A stretch of DNA of 64,000 bases from Jiangella muralis (GTDB taxonomy: Bacteria; Actinomycetota; Actinomycetes; Jiangellales; Jiangellaceae). The notes beneath the pieces are model-generated. The model saw nothing but the letters and a program-made list of their open reading frames with translations. It was not told the DNA's origin and searched no databases. A program made the translations under genes and the position numbers. Where the stretch lies: NCBI RefSeq assembly GCF_001270745.1, contig NZ_KQ434760.1, positions 4,121 through 68,120 on the forward strand, read 5' to 3'. Positions 40,246 to 49,169 of the stretch are shown here, in pieces (position 1 is the stretch's first letter; each line of letters starts with the position of its first letter).

Positions 40246-40969
40246 CGGAGTCGCCGGCCGCGGCCTGTTCGGCCTCGGCGGCCTCGCTGAGCGCCTTCCA
40301 GGCCAGCTCGGCGGCCCGCGCCTCGGCCTCCTTCTTGCTGCGGCCGGTGCCGGTGCCGCGCACCTCGCCGCTGACCACGACGTCGGCGGTGAACGTCTTC
40401 GCGTGGTCGGGGCCGTCCTCGGCGATGCGGTACTCGGGGACGCCGAGCGCGTGCCGCGACGTCAGCTCCTGCAGCGACGTCTTCCAGTCCAGCCCGGCGC
40501 CGAGCAGCGCGGACGCCTCGATGAGGTCGTCGACCAGGCGGTGCACCAGCGCCGACGTCTCGACCAGGCCGCGGTCGATGTAGACCGCGCCGATCAGCGC
40601 CTCGACGGTGTCGGCGAGGATGGACGACTTGTCCCGCCCGCCGGTGGTCTCTTCGCCGCGGCCGAGCCGGACGAACCGGCCCAGCTCGAGCTCGCGGCCG
40701 ACGGAGGCGAGCGCGCGCATGTTGACCACGGCGGCTCGCAGCTTCGCCAGCTGCCCCTCGGAGAGATCGGGGTGCAGCCGGTACAGCGCGTCGGTGACGA
40801 CCAGGCCGAGCACGGCGTCGCCCAGGAACTCCAGCCGCTCGTTGGTCGGCAGCCCGCCGTTCTCGTACGCGTACGAGCGGTGGGTCAGCGCCAGCTGCAG
40901 CAGCTGGGGCTCGATGGGCACGCCAAGACGCCCCTCCAACACGGACAGGGATGGGGCCTCGGACGTCAC
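40229..40969 (-). CDS. rnc: ribonuclease III
   Basis: A 246-residue double-stranded RNA endonuclease. The signature [13 protein letters not shown] carries the magnesium ligands, [14 protein letters not shown] is the second catalytic block, and the C-terminal dsRNA-binding domain starts [13 protein letters not shown]. It processes rRNA precursors and structured mRNAs. A short Ala/Glu-rich tail follows the dsRBD. It overlaps mutM and lies 22 bp after rpmF. Confidence 0.97.
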   Translation of the reverse strand: MTSEAPSLSVLEGRLGVPIEPQLLQLALTHRSYAYENGGLPTNERLEFLGDAVLGLVVTDALYRLHPDLSEGQLAKLRAAVVNMRALASVGRELELGRFVRLGRGEETTGGRDKSSILADTVEALIGAVYIDRGLVETSALVHRLVDDLIEASALLGAGLDWKTSLQELTSRHALGVPEYRIAEDGPDHAKTFTADVVVSGEVRGTGTGRSKKEAEARAAELAWKALSEAAEAEQAAAGDSGARTP

Positions 40970-40991
40970 CAGGAAGCTCCTACGTGAGCCC

Positions 40992-41195
40992 TCAGACGTC
41001 GCCGACCTGGCGACCGTTGTACTCCAGGAACAGCGGCGTGCCCTGGGAGTCCTCGACCACGGTGGCGCGGTGAGCGACGACCCAGGTGGTGCGCCCGTTC
41101 ACGGTGCGCTGCTGGACCTGCGGCAGCTTCGCCTTCCACTGCGAACGGCGGTGGCGGGTGTTGCTGCGCGACATCTTCCGCTTCGGGACGGCCAC
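40992..41195 (-). CDS. rpmF: 50S ribosomal protein bL32 (zinc-free form)
   Basis: A 67-residue ribosomal protein starting [20 protein letters not shown] at GTG 41195. It lacks the CxxC pairs of zinc-ribbon bL32, as in mycobacterial bL32, so it does not need zinc. It sits 2 bp after the DUF177 gene, the usual partner, and before rnc. The C-terminal half ([18 protein letters not shown]) is longer than in minimal bL32. Confidence 0.95.
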   Translation of the reverse strand: MAVPKRKMSRSNTRHRRSQWKAKLPQVQQRTVNGRTTWVVAHRATVVEDSQGTPLFLEYNGRQVGDV

Positions 41196-41197
41196 GG

Positions 41198-41821
41198 CTA
41201 GCTCTCTTCCATCGGGCCGGCCCTGTGCGAGCCGGACTCTTGCGTTTCGTCGATGGTCAACCCGGCCAGGGCCGCCCACCGTGGATCTGTGGCGTCGTGC
41301 GCGTGATCCGGGTCGTCGGCCAGCCGGGCGCCGCAGTCCGGGCACAGGCCCGGGCAGTCGTCCTGGCAGACCGGCGACTGCGGCAGTGCGAGCACCACCG
41401 CGTCCCGGACCGGTTGTTCGAGGTCGAGGAGGTCGTCCTCGACCCGCAGTTCTTCGTCGTCGGTCTCGGTGTCGGGGTCGTCGGCCCGTTCCGGGTAGAC
41501 GTACAGTTCCTGGACCTCGGCGACGACTTCGCCGTCGACGGACTCCAGGCAGCGCACGCACTCGCCCGTGTACGGGGCCCGGACGGTGCCGGACACCAAC
41601 ACGCCCTCCATGACCGACTCGAGCCGCAGGTCCAACTCGATTCCGGTCCCTTCGGGCACCCCGACCACCGCACCGAGTCCGAGATCGGCAGGCGCCGGAA
41701 CCGTGAGAGAGACGTTCTGGGTCGACCCCGGCCGTCGTCCGAGCTCGTGGGTGGCGAGTACGAACGGGGCGCGCGGATCGAGCGTGCTCAGCGTAGTCAA
41801 CTCTCGTGCTGGTTTGGGCAT
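41198..41821 (-). CDS. DUF177 (YceD-like) protein
   Basis: A 207-residue DUF177 protein. Two cysteine pairs, CVRCL in the middle and [13 protein letters not shown] near the C-terminus, are typical and may bind zinc or structure the fold. YceD-family proteins are linked to rpmF and to 23S rRNA accumulation in plants and bacteria. The C-terminal ~40 residues are acidic and variable. The gene is followed 2 bp later by rpmF, with which it is co-transcribed. Confidence 0.92.
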   Translation of the reverse strand: MPKPARELTTLSTLDPRAPFVLATHELGRRPGSTQNVSLTVPAPADLGLGAVVGVPEGTGIELDLRLESVMEGVLVSGTVRAPYTGECVRCLESVDGEVVAEVQELYVYPERADDPDTETDDEELRVEDDLLDLEQPVRDAVVLALPQSPVCQDDCPGLCPDCGARLADDPDHAHDATDPRWAALAGLTIDETQESGSHRAGPMEES

Positions 41822-41828
41822 GCGAACC

Positions 41829-41849
41829 TCGGCCTCAGCGTGAGGCCGA
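41829..41849 (-). terminator. hairpin between the sepIVA and DUF177 genes
   Basis: TCGGCCTC-agcgt-GAGGCCGA is an 8-bp stem 27 nt after the sepIVA stop and 7 nt before the DUF177 ATG. It could end the sepIVA transcript or act as a leader structure; TACCAT at 41861-41856 is a possible minus-10. Confidence 0.45.
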
Positions 41850-41876
41850 CGACCGATGGTACTAGACGGCGGCCCG

Positions 41877-42524
41877 CTACCCCAAACCCGACGTGAGCTT
41901 GTCGGGCTGCGGGTCGCGGCCGCCGGATCCTGGCTCGTCGGGCGAGTCGTCGGCGTCCGCGCCGAACCGCTCGGCCCGGCCGTCCGAGCCGGCGCCGAAG
42001 TCGTCCTGCGCGCCGTCGAGCTGCGGCACGACGACCGGGTTGCCGTTGCGCCGTTGCGACAGCTCCTCGTAGGCCGTGGGGTGGCGCAGCTGCTCGCGGC
42101 CGTCGCGGACGGTCTCGACGATGCGGGCCGCCGAGATCTCCAGCCGGGCCAGCTTCGCGTCGACGTAGTCGTCGGCGTCGCTGCGGATGTTCTCGGCCTG
42201 CTCGCGGGCCTGCCGCAGGATCTCCTCGGCCTCCAGCCGGGCCGCCTGGGTGACGGCGTGGTCGGCCACCAGGCGGGCCTGCTCGGCGTTGGCGTTGGCG
42301 AGGACGCGCTCGGCGTTGCCGCGCGCCTCGATCAGCAGCGCCTCGCGTTGCCCCAGGACCGCCTCGGCCGCCTGCAGGTTGGCAGGCAGCCCTTCGCGGA
42401 CCTCGTCGAGCAGGGCCAGCAACTGCTGTTTGTTCACCATTGCGGTGGACGACATGGGCATCGTCCGCGCCGAGTCGACGAGTGCGACGATCTCGGCGAT
42501 CTTGTCATGAACCTCCATGACCAT
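41877..42524 (-). CDS. sepIVA: SepIVA-like (DivIVA-related) cell division protein
   Basis: A 215-residue coiled-coil protein. The first ~60 residues (KIAEIVALVDSARTMPMSST) match the DivIVA-related N-terminus of mycobacterial SepIVA, and a long helix spans ~60-150. The C-terminal ~60 residues are acidic and disordered. SepIVA is a septum and polar-growth factor in mycobacteria, encoded at this same position upstream of DUF177-rpmF-rnc-mutM-smc. ATG 42524 or the in-frame ATG 42518, which is better spaced from GGGGG, may be used. Confidence 0.85.
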   Translation of the reverse strand: MVMEVHDKIAEIVALVDSARTMPMSSTAMVNKQQLLALLDEVREGLPANLQAAEAVLGQREALLIEARGNAERVLANANAEQARLVADHAVTQAARLEAEEILRQAREQAENIRSDADDYVDAKLARLEISAARIVETVRDGREQLRHPTAYEELSQRRNGNPVVVPQLDGAQDDFGAGSDGRAERFGADADDSPDEPGSGGRDPQPDKLTSGLG

Positions 42525-42548
42525 CCCCCTAGGTGTGCCGGCGCGGGA

Positions 42549-43028
42549 TCACCGGCGTCCCAATCTCTCCTGAAGCCGCTGGAGCACCACGTCGGGCACC
42601 AGCCCAGCGACGTCACCGCCGTAGGACGCTACCTCTTTCACCAACGAGGACGAAAGGAACGAGTAGTCGGGATTGGTCGCCACGAACAGCGTCTCCAATC
42701 CCGTCAGGCGGTGGTTCATCTGCGCCATCTGTAGTTCATAGTCGAAATCGGTGACCGCGCGCAGGCCTTTCACGACAGCCGGGATCTCGCGTTGACGGGC
42801 GAAATCGACCAAGAGCCCCTCGAAGCTCTCGACCCGGACGGCGGGCAGGTGCCCGCACGCCTTCTCCAGCAGGTCGATGCGCTCGTCGACGGAGAACAGC
42901 CCCTTCTTCGACACGTTCACCAGGACGGCGACGACGACCTCGTCGAACAGGCTTGCGGCCCGCTCGATGACGTCGAGGTGACCGTTCGTGACCGGGTCGA
43001 ACGAGCCTGGGCACAGACAGCGGCGCAC
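42549..43028 (-). CDS. coaD: pantetheine-phosphate adenylyltransferase
   Basis: A 159-residue coenzyme A biosynthesis enzyme. PGSFDPVTNGHLDVI is the nucleotidyltransferase T/HxGH motif, and NPDYSFLSSSLVKEVA is the C-terminal signature. It adenylates 4'-phosphopantetheine to dephospho-CoA. Length is standard. It lies between rsmD and sepIVA, the usual actinobacterial order. Confidence 0.97.
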   Translation of the reverse strand: MRRCLCPGSFDPVTNGHLDVIERAASLFDEVVVAVLVNVSKKGLFSVDERIDLLEKACGHLPAVRVESFEGLLVDFARQREIPAVVKGLRAVTDFDYELQMAQMNHRLTGLETLFVATNPDYSFLSSSLVKEVASYGGDVAGLVPDVVLQRLQERLGRR

Positions 43029-43046
43029 ATGTCCTCCTGTGTCATT

Positions 43047-43625
43047 TCACCGGGCGCGACCGTACCAGAGCACGGTCTCGCCGTACCGCCGTTCCCGGCC
43101 CGGATCGATGTCGTCGGGCCAGGTCACCGGCGCGCTGCGGCGGTCGCGTTCGACGACGACCACCGCGTCCGGTGCGAGCCAGCCCGCCGTCAGTGAGACG
43201 AGTACCCCACTCAGCTCGGCGTCAACCATCGCGTACGGCGGATCGGCCAGCACGACGTCGTACGGGGCGTCCGGCGGCGCGGCCAGCACCCGCTCGACCG
43301 TAGACGCGACGACGACGGCGCCCGGCAGCCCCACCGCCTTGACGTTCGCCCTGATCACGGCCGCTGCGCGGGCGTCGGATTCCACCAGCAGGCAGTGCTC
43401 CGCGCCGCGCGACAGCGCCTCCAGGCCGAGGGCGCCGCTGCCCGCGTAGAGGTCGAGGACGCGCAGCCCGCCGAGGCCGCCGGGGCCGCCGGGGCCGCCG
43501 CCGAACGTCGCCGCCAGGGACGAGAACAGCGCCTCGCGCACCCGGTCCGACGTCGGCCGGGTGCGGTTGCCGGGTGGTACGGACAGCCGCCGGCCGCCCG
43601 CGGCGCCGGCCACGATGCGCGTCAC
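43047..43625 (-). CDS. rsmD: 16S rRNA (guanine966-N2)-methyltransferase RsmD
   Basis: A 192-residue methyltransferase. RIVAGAAGGRRL and RPTSDRVREALF open the fold, VLDLYAGSGALGLEALSRGA is the SAM-binding motif I, and DVVLADPPY is the NPPY-like catalytic motif IV. It methylates 16S rRNA on the 30S subunit. A GGPGGPGGLGGL insert before motif I comes from a short GC-rich repeat and is probably a flexible loop. coaD follows by 18 bp. Confidence 0.95.
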   Translation of the reverse strand: MTRIVAGAAGGRRLSVPPGNRTRPTSDRVREALFSSLAATFGGGPGGPGGLGGLRVLDLYAGSGALGLEALSRGAEHCLLVESDARAAAVIRANVKAVGLPGAVVVASTVERVLAAPPDAPYDVVLADPPYAMVDAELSGVLVSLTAGWLAPDAVVVVERDRRSAPVTWPDDIDPGRERRYGETVLWYGRAR

Positions 43626-43653
43626 CGGCGGACCGCCCCGGGTGGTACGGACC

Positions 43654-44625
43654 TCAGAGCCAGCCGCTGCGGCGCAGCTTTCGATGGAGCAACAGACACG
43701 CGCCTATCATGACGCCCACGACCAGCGGGTAGCCGAAGGACCAGTGCAGTTCGGGCATGTGGTCGAAGTTCATGCCGTAGATCCCGGCGATCATCGTCGG
43801 CACGGCCACGATCGCGGCCCACGCCGAGATCTTGCGCAGGTCGACGTTCTGCTGCATGGTCACCAGCGACAGGTTGGCCGCCAGCACGCCCGTGAGCAGC
43901 TCGTTCTGCGCCTCCACCATGCGGTCGACGCGCAGCAGGTGGTCGAGGATGTCGCGGAAGTACTCGCTCAGGCCGGCGCACAGCGCGACGCGGCCCCTGG
44001 TGAGGTCCTCCATGACCGGCACCAGCGGGTCGACGGCGATGCGGAACTGCAGGACCTGCCGCTTCAGCGAGTAGATCGCCTCGGTGGCGTCGGCCGCGCC
44101 CGGCTGGAACACCAGCCGCTCGGTCTCGATGACGTCCGCCTCGACCTGCCGGGCCAGCCGCGTGTAGCTGTCCGCGACGAGGTCGCTGACGGCGTACAGC
44201 ACGCCGGCCGGACCCGCGTCGACCAGCCACTTCTCCGACTCGACGCGGTCGCGGACGGTGTCCAGCGGGTTGATGGCGCCGTGCCTGACGGTGATGACGA
44301 AGTCGTCGCCGATGAACATCATGATCTCGCCGACGTCGAGCGTGGCGGCGTCGTCGCGGTGCTCGAGCGTCTTGAACACGGCGAAGACGGTGTCGCCGTA
44401 CAGCTCCAGCTTGGGCCGCTGATGCGCGTTGACGGCGTCGTCGACGGCCAGTGGGTGCAACTTCAGCTCGTCGACGATGAGGTCGAACTCCTCGTGCGTG
44501 GGCTCGAACAGGCCGATCCACAGGAAGCAGTCGCCGCGCGCCTTGGCACGCTCGAACGCCTCGCTGATGTCGCCGTCGATCTCCTCGCGCGCACCGTCTC
44601 GGTAAATGGCCTTGTCCACGATCAC
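43654..44625 (-). CDS. corA: CorA family magnesium/cobalt transporter
   Basis: A 323-residue channel-type divalent cation transporter. The long cytoplasmic N-terminal domain contains LYGDTVFAVFKTL, and two C-terminal helices carry the YGMNF selectivity motif (GIYGMNFDHMPEL). CorA works as a pentamer. The C-terminal HRKLRRSGWL is a basic inner-face tail. It is 28 bp upstream of rsmD on the same strand and may share its transcript. Confidence 0.95.
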   Translation of the reverse strand: MIVDKAIYRDGAREEIDGDISEAFERAKARGDCFLWIGLFEPTHEEFDLIVDELKLHPLAVDDAVNAHQRPKLELYGDTVFAVFKTLEHRDDAATLDVGEIMMFIGDDFVITVRHGAINPLDTVRDRVESEKWLVDAGPAGVLYAVSDLVADSYTRLARQVEADVIETERLVFQPGAADATEAIYSLKRQVLQFRIAVDPLVPVMEDLTRGRVALCAGLSEYFRDILDHLLRVDRMVEAQNELLTGVLAANLSLVTMQQNVDLRKISAWAAIVAVPTMIAGIYGMNFDHMPELHWSFGYPLVVGVMIGACLLLHRKLRRSGWL

Positions 44626-44757
44626 GCCCCGATTCCAGCACGGCCGCGGCGCCCGATCCGGCCGCCAGGCGTCAAGAAAGCGTTGAGATTCGGCCGCGCG
44701 GCGTCAGGACCGCGCGCAGGCCCGTCTCGGCCCGGCCCGTGACCAGCTCCCCTCCCC

Positions 44758-44783
44758 CGGTTCGCGCCGCCGGTTCGCGCCGC
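44758..44783. repeat. 13-bp tandem duplication
   Basis: CGGTTCGCGCCGC occurs at 44758-44770 and again at 44771-44783 without a gap, in the non-coding stretch between corA and recG. Confidence 0.6.
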
Positions 44784-44802
44784 CGGGCGACTCCGTTCGG
44801 CT

Positions 44803-44888
44803 CGCTGGTGCTCTGCCGCCACATCCGACTGCAGAGCACCATCGCGCGATGGAGGTCTGCGGTCGGATCGGACTGCAGAGCACCAGCG
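44803..44888. repeat. two direct 22-mers and one inverted 14-mer downstream of recG
   Basis: Near-identical 22-mers lie at 44823-44844 and 44867-44888 (period 44, two mismatches). CGCTGGTGCTCTGC at 44803-44816 is the exact reverse complement of the last 14 bases of the second copy and pairs over 11 bases with the first. The arrangement allows two mutually exclusive stem-loops. The 341-bp gap 44626-44966 contains no convincing gene. Confidence 0.7.
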
Positions 44889-44966
44889 GGGTTACTGACC
44901 TCCCTCACCTGCGGATTCGTCGCCCGGCCCGGCTGGTGGCCCGCGGCCGGCCCGCGCGGCCCGGGC

Positions 44967-47150
44967 TCAGGCCTTGTCGAGGTAGTCGGCCTCCTGCTCG
45001 GCCAGCGCGGCCTCGACGGCGTCCAGCAGCGCCGGGTGCGCGGCGAGATCCGGGTCGGCCTCGACGACGGCGGCGGCGTCCTCGCGGGCCTGCTCGATAA
45101 TGTCGACGTCGCGGATGACCCGGAGCAGCTTCAGGCTGGACCGGTGGCCGGACTGCGACGCGCCGAGCACGTCGCCCTCGCGGCGGTGCTCGAGGTCGAC
45201 CTGCGAGAGCTCGAACCCGTCGCGGGTACGGGCGACCGCGTCCAGCCGCTCGCGCGCCGGTGTGCCCGGCGGCGCCTCGGTGACCAGCAGGCACACGCCG
45301 GGGATCGAGCCACGGCCGATGCGGCCACGGAGCTGGTGCAGCTGCGAGACGCCGAACCGGTCGGCGTCGACGACCACCATCATCGACGCCGCCGCGACGT
45401 CGATGCCGACCTCGATGACCGTCGTCGCGACGACCACGGGCGTGGTGCCGGTCGCGAACGCCGCCATGACCGCGTCCTTCGTCTCCGCCGGCAGCCGGCC
45501 GTGCAGGACGTCCAGGCCGACGCCCTGCAACGGGCCGGTGCGCAGGTACTCGGCCAGCTCGAGGACGGCGGCCGGGCGGCGCTTGTCGTCCTCGGCCGGC
45601 GGCGGCTCCTCCTCGGCCGAGCCGGTGTCGTCGTCGCCGATGCGCGGGCAGACGATGTAGACGCGGTGCCCGGCCTCGACCTCCTCGCGCACCCGCTGCC
45701 AGGCCCGGTCGAGGAAGTGCGGCTTCTCGTCCACCGGGACGACGTGCGTGGCGACATCGGCGCGGCCGCGCGGCACGTCGGACAGCGTGGAGATCTCGAG
45801 GTCGCCGAAGACAGTCATCGCGACCGTCCGCGGGATCGGCGTCGCGGTCATGACCAGCACGTGCGGCCGCGTGCCGTCGCGGCTCTTGGCGGCCAGCGCG
45901 GCCCGCTGCTCGACGCCGAACCGGTGTTGTTCGTCGACGACGACCAGGCCGAGGTCGAAGAACTGGACGTTCTCCTCCAGCAGCGCGTGGGTGCCGACGA
46001 CGATGCCGGCGTCGCCGGTGACGATCTCGTTCAGTGCGGTCCGGCGCTGCGCCGTCGACATCGAGCCGGTGAGCAGCGCGACCCGGGTGCCCTGGTCGGC
46101 GCCGCCGAGCATGCCGGCCTGCGCCAGCTCGCCGAGCATCGCCGTCAGCGAGCGGTGGTGCTGCTGGGCCAGCACCTCGGTCGGCGCCAGCAGCGCGGCC
46201 TGTCCCCCGGCGTCGACGACGGCCAGCATCGCCCGCAGCGCGACGACGGTCTTGCCGGCGCCGACCTCGCCCTGCAGCAGCCGGTGCATCGGGTGCGGGG
46301 TGTCCAGCTCGGTGGCCAGCTGGTCGCCGACCTGCCGCTGGCCCTCCGTCAGCTCGAACGGCAGCCGCTCGTCCAGCGCGTCGACCAGCCCGCCCGGCGT
46401 GGCCCGGCGCGGCTTCGCCGGCAGCGCGGCGGTCGACAGGCGACGCCGGGCCAGCTCCGTCTGCAGGACGAACGCCTCTTCGTACCGCAGCCGGTGCTGC
46501 GCCCGCTTGGCCTTCTCGATGGCCTTGGGCCGGTGCACGGCGTGCAGGGCCTCGGTGAGACCGGGCAGGTGCCGCCCGCGCAGGACCTCGGCGGGGATCG
46601 GGTCCGGCGGGTCGCCGAGCTGCTGGAGCACGACGTCGACCGTCTTCGCGATCAGCCAGGAGGGGACCTTCACGCTGGCCGGATAGACCGGGATGATCTC
46701 GTCGGCGTACTTCTCGGCCGCCTCCTTGATGTCGCCGGCGTCCTCGGGGAACATCTCGTACTCGGGGTGCGCGAGCTGGCGCTGGTCGCGGAACGTGCCG
46801 ACCTTGCCGGCGAACAGACCGATGCGCTCCGGGCGAAGGTCACGCTCGCGCCATGCCTGGTTGAAGAACGTCAGCCTCAGCTCGCCGGTGCCGTCGGTGA
46901 CGACCGCCTCCAGGATCGAGCCGCGGCGGTTCTTCATGCTCCGCCTCGAGACGCTCTTCACCATGGCGACGACGGTGACCAGCTCGTCCTCGCGCAGTGA
47001 GCTGAGCTCGGTCAGCTCGCCGCGCTGCACGTAGCGGCGCGGATAGTGGCGCATGAGGTCGCCGACGGTGTGCAGGTCGAGCGTGCTCGCCAGCGCCTTC
47101 GCGGTCTTGTCGCCGACCACGGGGGTCAGCTGTGTGTCGAATCCGACCAT
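44967..47150 (-). CDS. recG: ATP-dependent DNA helicase RecG
   Basis: A 727-residue helicase that reverses stalled forks and processes Holliday junctions. The N-terminal wedge domain (~1-250) includes HYPRRYVQRGEL. Walker A is QGEVGAGKTVVALRA, the DExH motif is VVVDEQHRFG, and the C-terminal helicase part has HQLRGRIGRG and GDVLGASQSG. An acidic insert, EEEPPPAEDDKRR, lies in the C-terminal lobe. ATG 47150 overlaps the DAK2 stop by one base (TGATG); GTG 47153 is an alternative. Confidence 0.97.
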   Translation of the reverse strand: MVGFDTQLTPVVGDKTAKALASTLDLHTVGDLMRHYPRRYVQRGELTELSSLREDELVTVVAMVKSVSRRSMKNRRGSILEAVVTDGTGELRLTFFNQAWRERDLRPERIGLFAGKVGTFRDQRQLAHPEYEMFPEDAGDIKEAAEKYADEIIPVYPASVKVPSWLIAKTVDVVLQQLGDPPDPIPAEVLRGRHLPGLTEALHAVHRPKAIEKAKRAQHRLRYEEAFVLQTELARRRLSTAALPAKPRRATPGGLVDALDERLPFELTEGQRQVGDQLATELDTPHPMHRLLQGEVGAGKTVVALRAMLAVVDAGGQAALLAPTEVLAQQHHRSLTAMLGELAQAGMLGGADQGTRVALLTGSMSTAQRRTALNEIVTGDAGIVVGTHALLEENVQFFDLGLVVVDEQHRFGVEQRAALAAKSRDGTRPHVLVMTATPIPRTVAMTVFGDLEISTLSDVPRGRADVATHVVPVDEKPHFLDRAWQRVREEVEAGHRVYIVCPRIGDDDTGSAEEEPPPAEDDKRRPAAVLELAEYLRTGPLQGVGLDVLHGRLPAETKDAVMAAFATGTTPVVVATTVIEVGIDVAAASMMVVVDADRFGVSQLHQLRGRIGRGSIPGVCLLVTEAPPGTPARERLDAVARTRDGFELSQVDLEHRREGDVLGASQSGHRSSLKLLRVIRDVDIIEQAREDAAAVVEADPDLAAHPALLDAVEAALAEQEADYLDKA

Positions 47151-48760
47151 CACTCGACTCCGAGCAGTAGCGGGTAGCGGGGTTGGCCGCCGCGGTACAC
47201 GACGGTGTCGGCCTCGGGGTGGCCGCGGCGGACGGCGCGGGCGACGCCGTCGGCGAGGCCCTGGCCGGCGCCGTCGCCGGTGACGACGGTGACCAGCTCG
47301 CCCCCTGCCGCGAGCATACGGGCGACCACCTCGGTGGCGACCTCGAGCAGGTCGGCGCCGATCACCGCGAAGTCGCCGTCGACCACCCCGAGCACGTCGC
47401 CCGGCCGGCACACCCCAGCCATCGTGACGGCCTCCCGTGCGGCGATGGTGACGGCGCCGTGACGGGTCTGGCCCGCGGCGGCCGTCATCGCGACGACGTC
47501 GGCGTCGAAGGCGCGGTGCGGCTCGTGGACGGCGAGCGCGGCGAGGCCCTGGACCTGCGCGACCGTGGGGATGACGGCGGCCCTTCTGCCGTGGGTGCGC
47601 AGCTCGGCGGCGGCCGCCTCCGCGACCGGCACCGCGTCGCGCTCGTTCGGCAGGATGACGACGTCGCCGGTGCGGCCGGCGTCGCCGCGGTCGACGGCGG
47701 CCAGCATCTCGCCGGTGGACGGACGATGCCCCGTCGCCGTCGCCACGACGACCGCTCCGGCCTCGGCGAACAACTCGGCCAGCCCGTCGCCGGCGGCGAA
47801 CGCGACGATGACCCGCTGGTGGGTCTCGGGCGCGGGCCGGGCGTGCTGGACCGGCAGGTAGGTGACGCTGATGCGGTGCGGCCGGCCGGCGGCGATGCCC
47901 GCCTCGATGGCCGCGCCCGCGTCGTCGGTGTGGACGTGCACGTTCCACTCCTCGCCGGCGCCGCTGACGACCAGCGAGTCGCCCAGCCCGGCGAGCGTCT
48001 GTTTCAGCGTGTCGACCTCGCGCCGGGTGGCGTCGAGCAGGTACATGACCTCGTAGGCGGGCTCCGGTGCCGGCGGCTCCGGCCGGGCCGGCGCGGGGAC
48101 GGTGTGGGCGCCGACGGTGCGCGGGCGGGGCAACGGCCGCCGTCCGGTCAGCACCGTGTCGAACGCGTCCAGCAGCACCGTCAGCCCTCGCCCGCCCGCG
48201 TCGACGACGCCCGCTCTGCGCAGGACGTCCAGCTGGTCGGGGGTCCGGTCGAGGGCCTCGTGGGCGGCTGCCGCCGCGGCCAGCGCGACGGCGGCGAGGG
48301 TGCTGTCCGTCGCGGCCGCGCGGCGTTCGGCAGCGTCGGCTGCGGCACGGGCGACCGTGAGGATGGTGCCTTCGACCGGCTCCGCGACCGCCCGGTGCGC
48401 CTCGTCGGCGGCGTTGACGAGCCCGCTGGCCAGCGCGCGCCCGTCCGCCAGCGTCGTGCCCGGACGGCTCAGCACGTCCGCCACCCCGCGCAGCATCTGC
48501 GCGACGATGATCCCGGAGTTGCCGCGAGCGCCCATGAGCGCTCCGCGTGCGGCCGCCTCGGCGGTGGCGGCCAGCGTCGGCTCGGCGTCCTCGGCCTGCT
48601 GGAGCGCGGCCTCCACCGTGAGGTACAGGTTGGTCCCGGTGTCGCCGTCGGGCACCGGATACACGTTCAGCGCGTCGATCTCCTCACGGGCCGCCGCGAG
48701 CGCGTCCAGGCCGGCACGGCACCACCGCAGCAGGATCTCAGCGTCGGGAACCGGTGGCAC
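47150..48760 (-). CDS. DAK2-domain protein, FakA-like fatty acid kinase family
   Basis: A 536-residue protein with an N-terminal DhaL/DAK2 ATP-binding domain ([31 protein letters not shown]) and a C-terminal DegV-associated half. In Firmicutes FakA phosphorylates fatty acids bound to FakB (DegV). Actinobacterial versions lie before recG as here, and the substrate in this group is not settled. GTG 48760 starts the protein, and its stop overlaps the recG start. No DegV gene is in the window. Confidence 0.88.
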   Translation of the reverse strand: MPPVPDAEILLRWCRAGLDALAAAREEIDALNVYPVPDGDTGTNLYLTVEAALQQAEDAEPTLAATAEAAARGALMGARGNSGIIVAQMLRGVADVLSRPGTTLADGRALASGLVNAADEAHRAVAEPVEGTILTVARAAADAAERRAAATDSTLAAVALAAAAAAHEALDRTPDQLDVLRRAGVVDAGGRGLTVLLDAFDTVLTGRRPLPRPRTVGAHTVPAPARPEPPAPEPAYEVMYLLDATRREVDTLKQTLAGLGDSLVVSGAGEEWNVHVHTDDAGAAIEAGIAAGRPHRISVTYLPVQHARPAPETHQRVIVAFAAGDGLAELFAEAGAVVVATATGHRPSTGEMLAAVDRGDAGRTGDVVILPNERDAVPVAEAAAAELRTHGRRAAVIPTVAQVQGLAALAVHEPHRAFDADVVAMTAAAGQTRHGAVTIAAREAVTMAGVCRPGDVLGVVDGDFAVIGADLLEVATEVVARMLAAGGELVTVVTGDGAGQGLADGVARAVRRGHPEADTVVYRGGQPRYPLLLGVE

Positions 48761-48784
48761 CCGGCGAGACTACCCCGCGCCGGT

Positions 48785-48814
48785 TTGTTATCTGGCGCGG
48801 CGGCCCGGTACGCT
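48785..48814 (+). promoter_or_regulatory. rpmB promoter
   Basis: TTGTTA (48785-48790), an 18-bp spacer and TACGCT (48809-48814) lie about 80 bp before the GTG of rpmB, between divergent genes. Confidence 0.55.
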
Positions 48815-48893
48815 GGGGCGGTTGTTCGCGCCGGGTTCCCGGTGCGGGCACGTTGACCGTTGTCTTCCATCATCCGTCTCAGTAGGAGTCTCC

Positions 48894-49082
48894 GTGGCTG
48901 CCACCTGCGATGTCTGCGGCAAGGGCCCGGGCTTCGGCAACTCGATCTCGCACTCGCACCGCCGGACCCCGCGTCGCTGGAACCCGAACATCCAGACCGT
49001 GCGCACGGTCGTCGGGGGCACCCCCAAGCGGCTGAACGTCTGCACGTCGTGCCTCAAGGCCGGCAAGGTCGCGCGCCGCTGA
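48894..49082 (+). CDS. rpmB: 50S ribosomal protein bL28 (zinc-binding form)
   Basis: A 62-residue ribosomal protein starting at GTG 48894, with TAGGAG 5 nt upstream. [12 protein letters not shown] and CTSCLKAGK provide the two CxxC pairs of the zinc-ribbon form, in contrast to the zinc-free bL32 in this window. Actinomycetes often carry alternative bL28 copies, and this zinc form is the one usually used when zinc is ample. It is divergent from the DAK2 gene and followed by an intrinsic terminator. Confidence 0.96.
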   Translation: MAATCDVCGKGPGFGNSISHSHRRTPRRWNPNIQTVRTVVGGTPKRLNVCTSCLKAGKVARR

Positions 49083-49101
49083 CGCTTGCCTGAACGACCA
49101 T

Positions 49102-49138
49102 GAACCGCTCCCCTGGTGGGGGCGGTTCATTGTCTTTT
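49102..49138 (+). terminator. intrinsic terminator of rpmB with U tract
   Basis: TGAACCGC (49102-49109) pairs with GCGGTTCA (49123-49130), and CCC with GGG inside. The stem is followed by TTGTCTTTT, a true U-rich tail and the most classical terminator in the window. Confidence 0.85.
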
Positions 49139-49169
49139 CCGCAGGTGGTTTCGGTTGGCCGGGCAACGG

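Noticed and set aside
43471-43510. Short GC-rich repeat in rsmD as a frameshift
   Set aside because: The GGPGGPGGLGGL segment keeps frame and sits in a loop before the SAM motif, so the gene remains intact.
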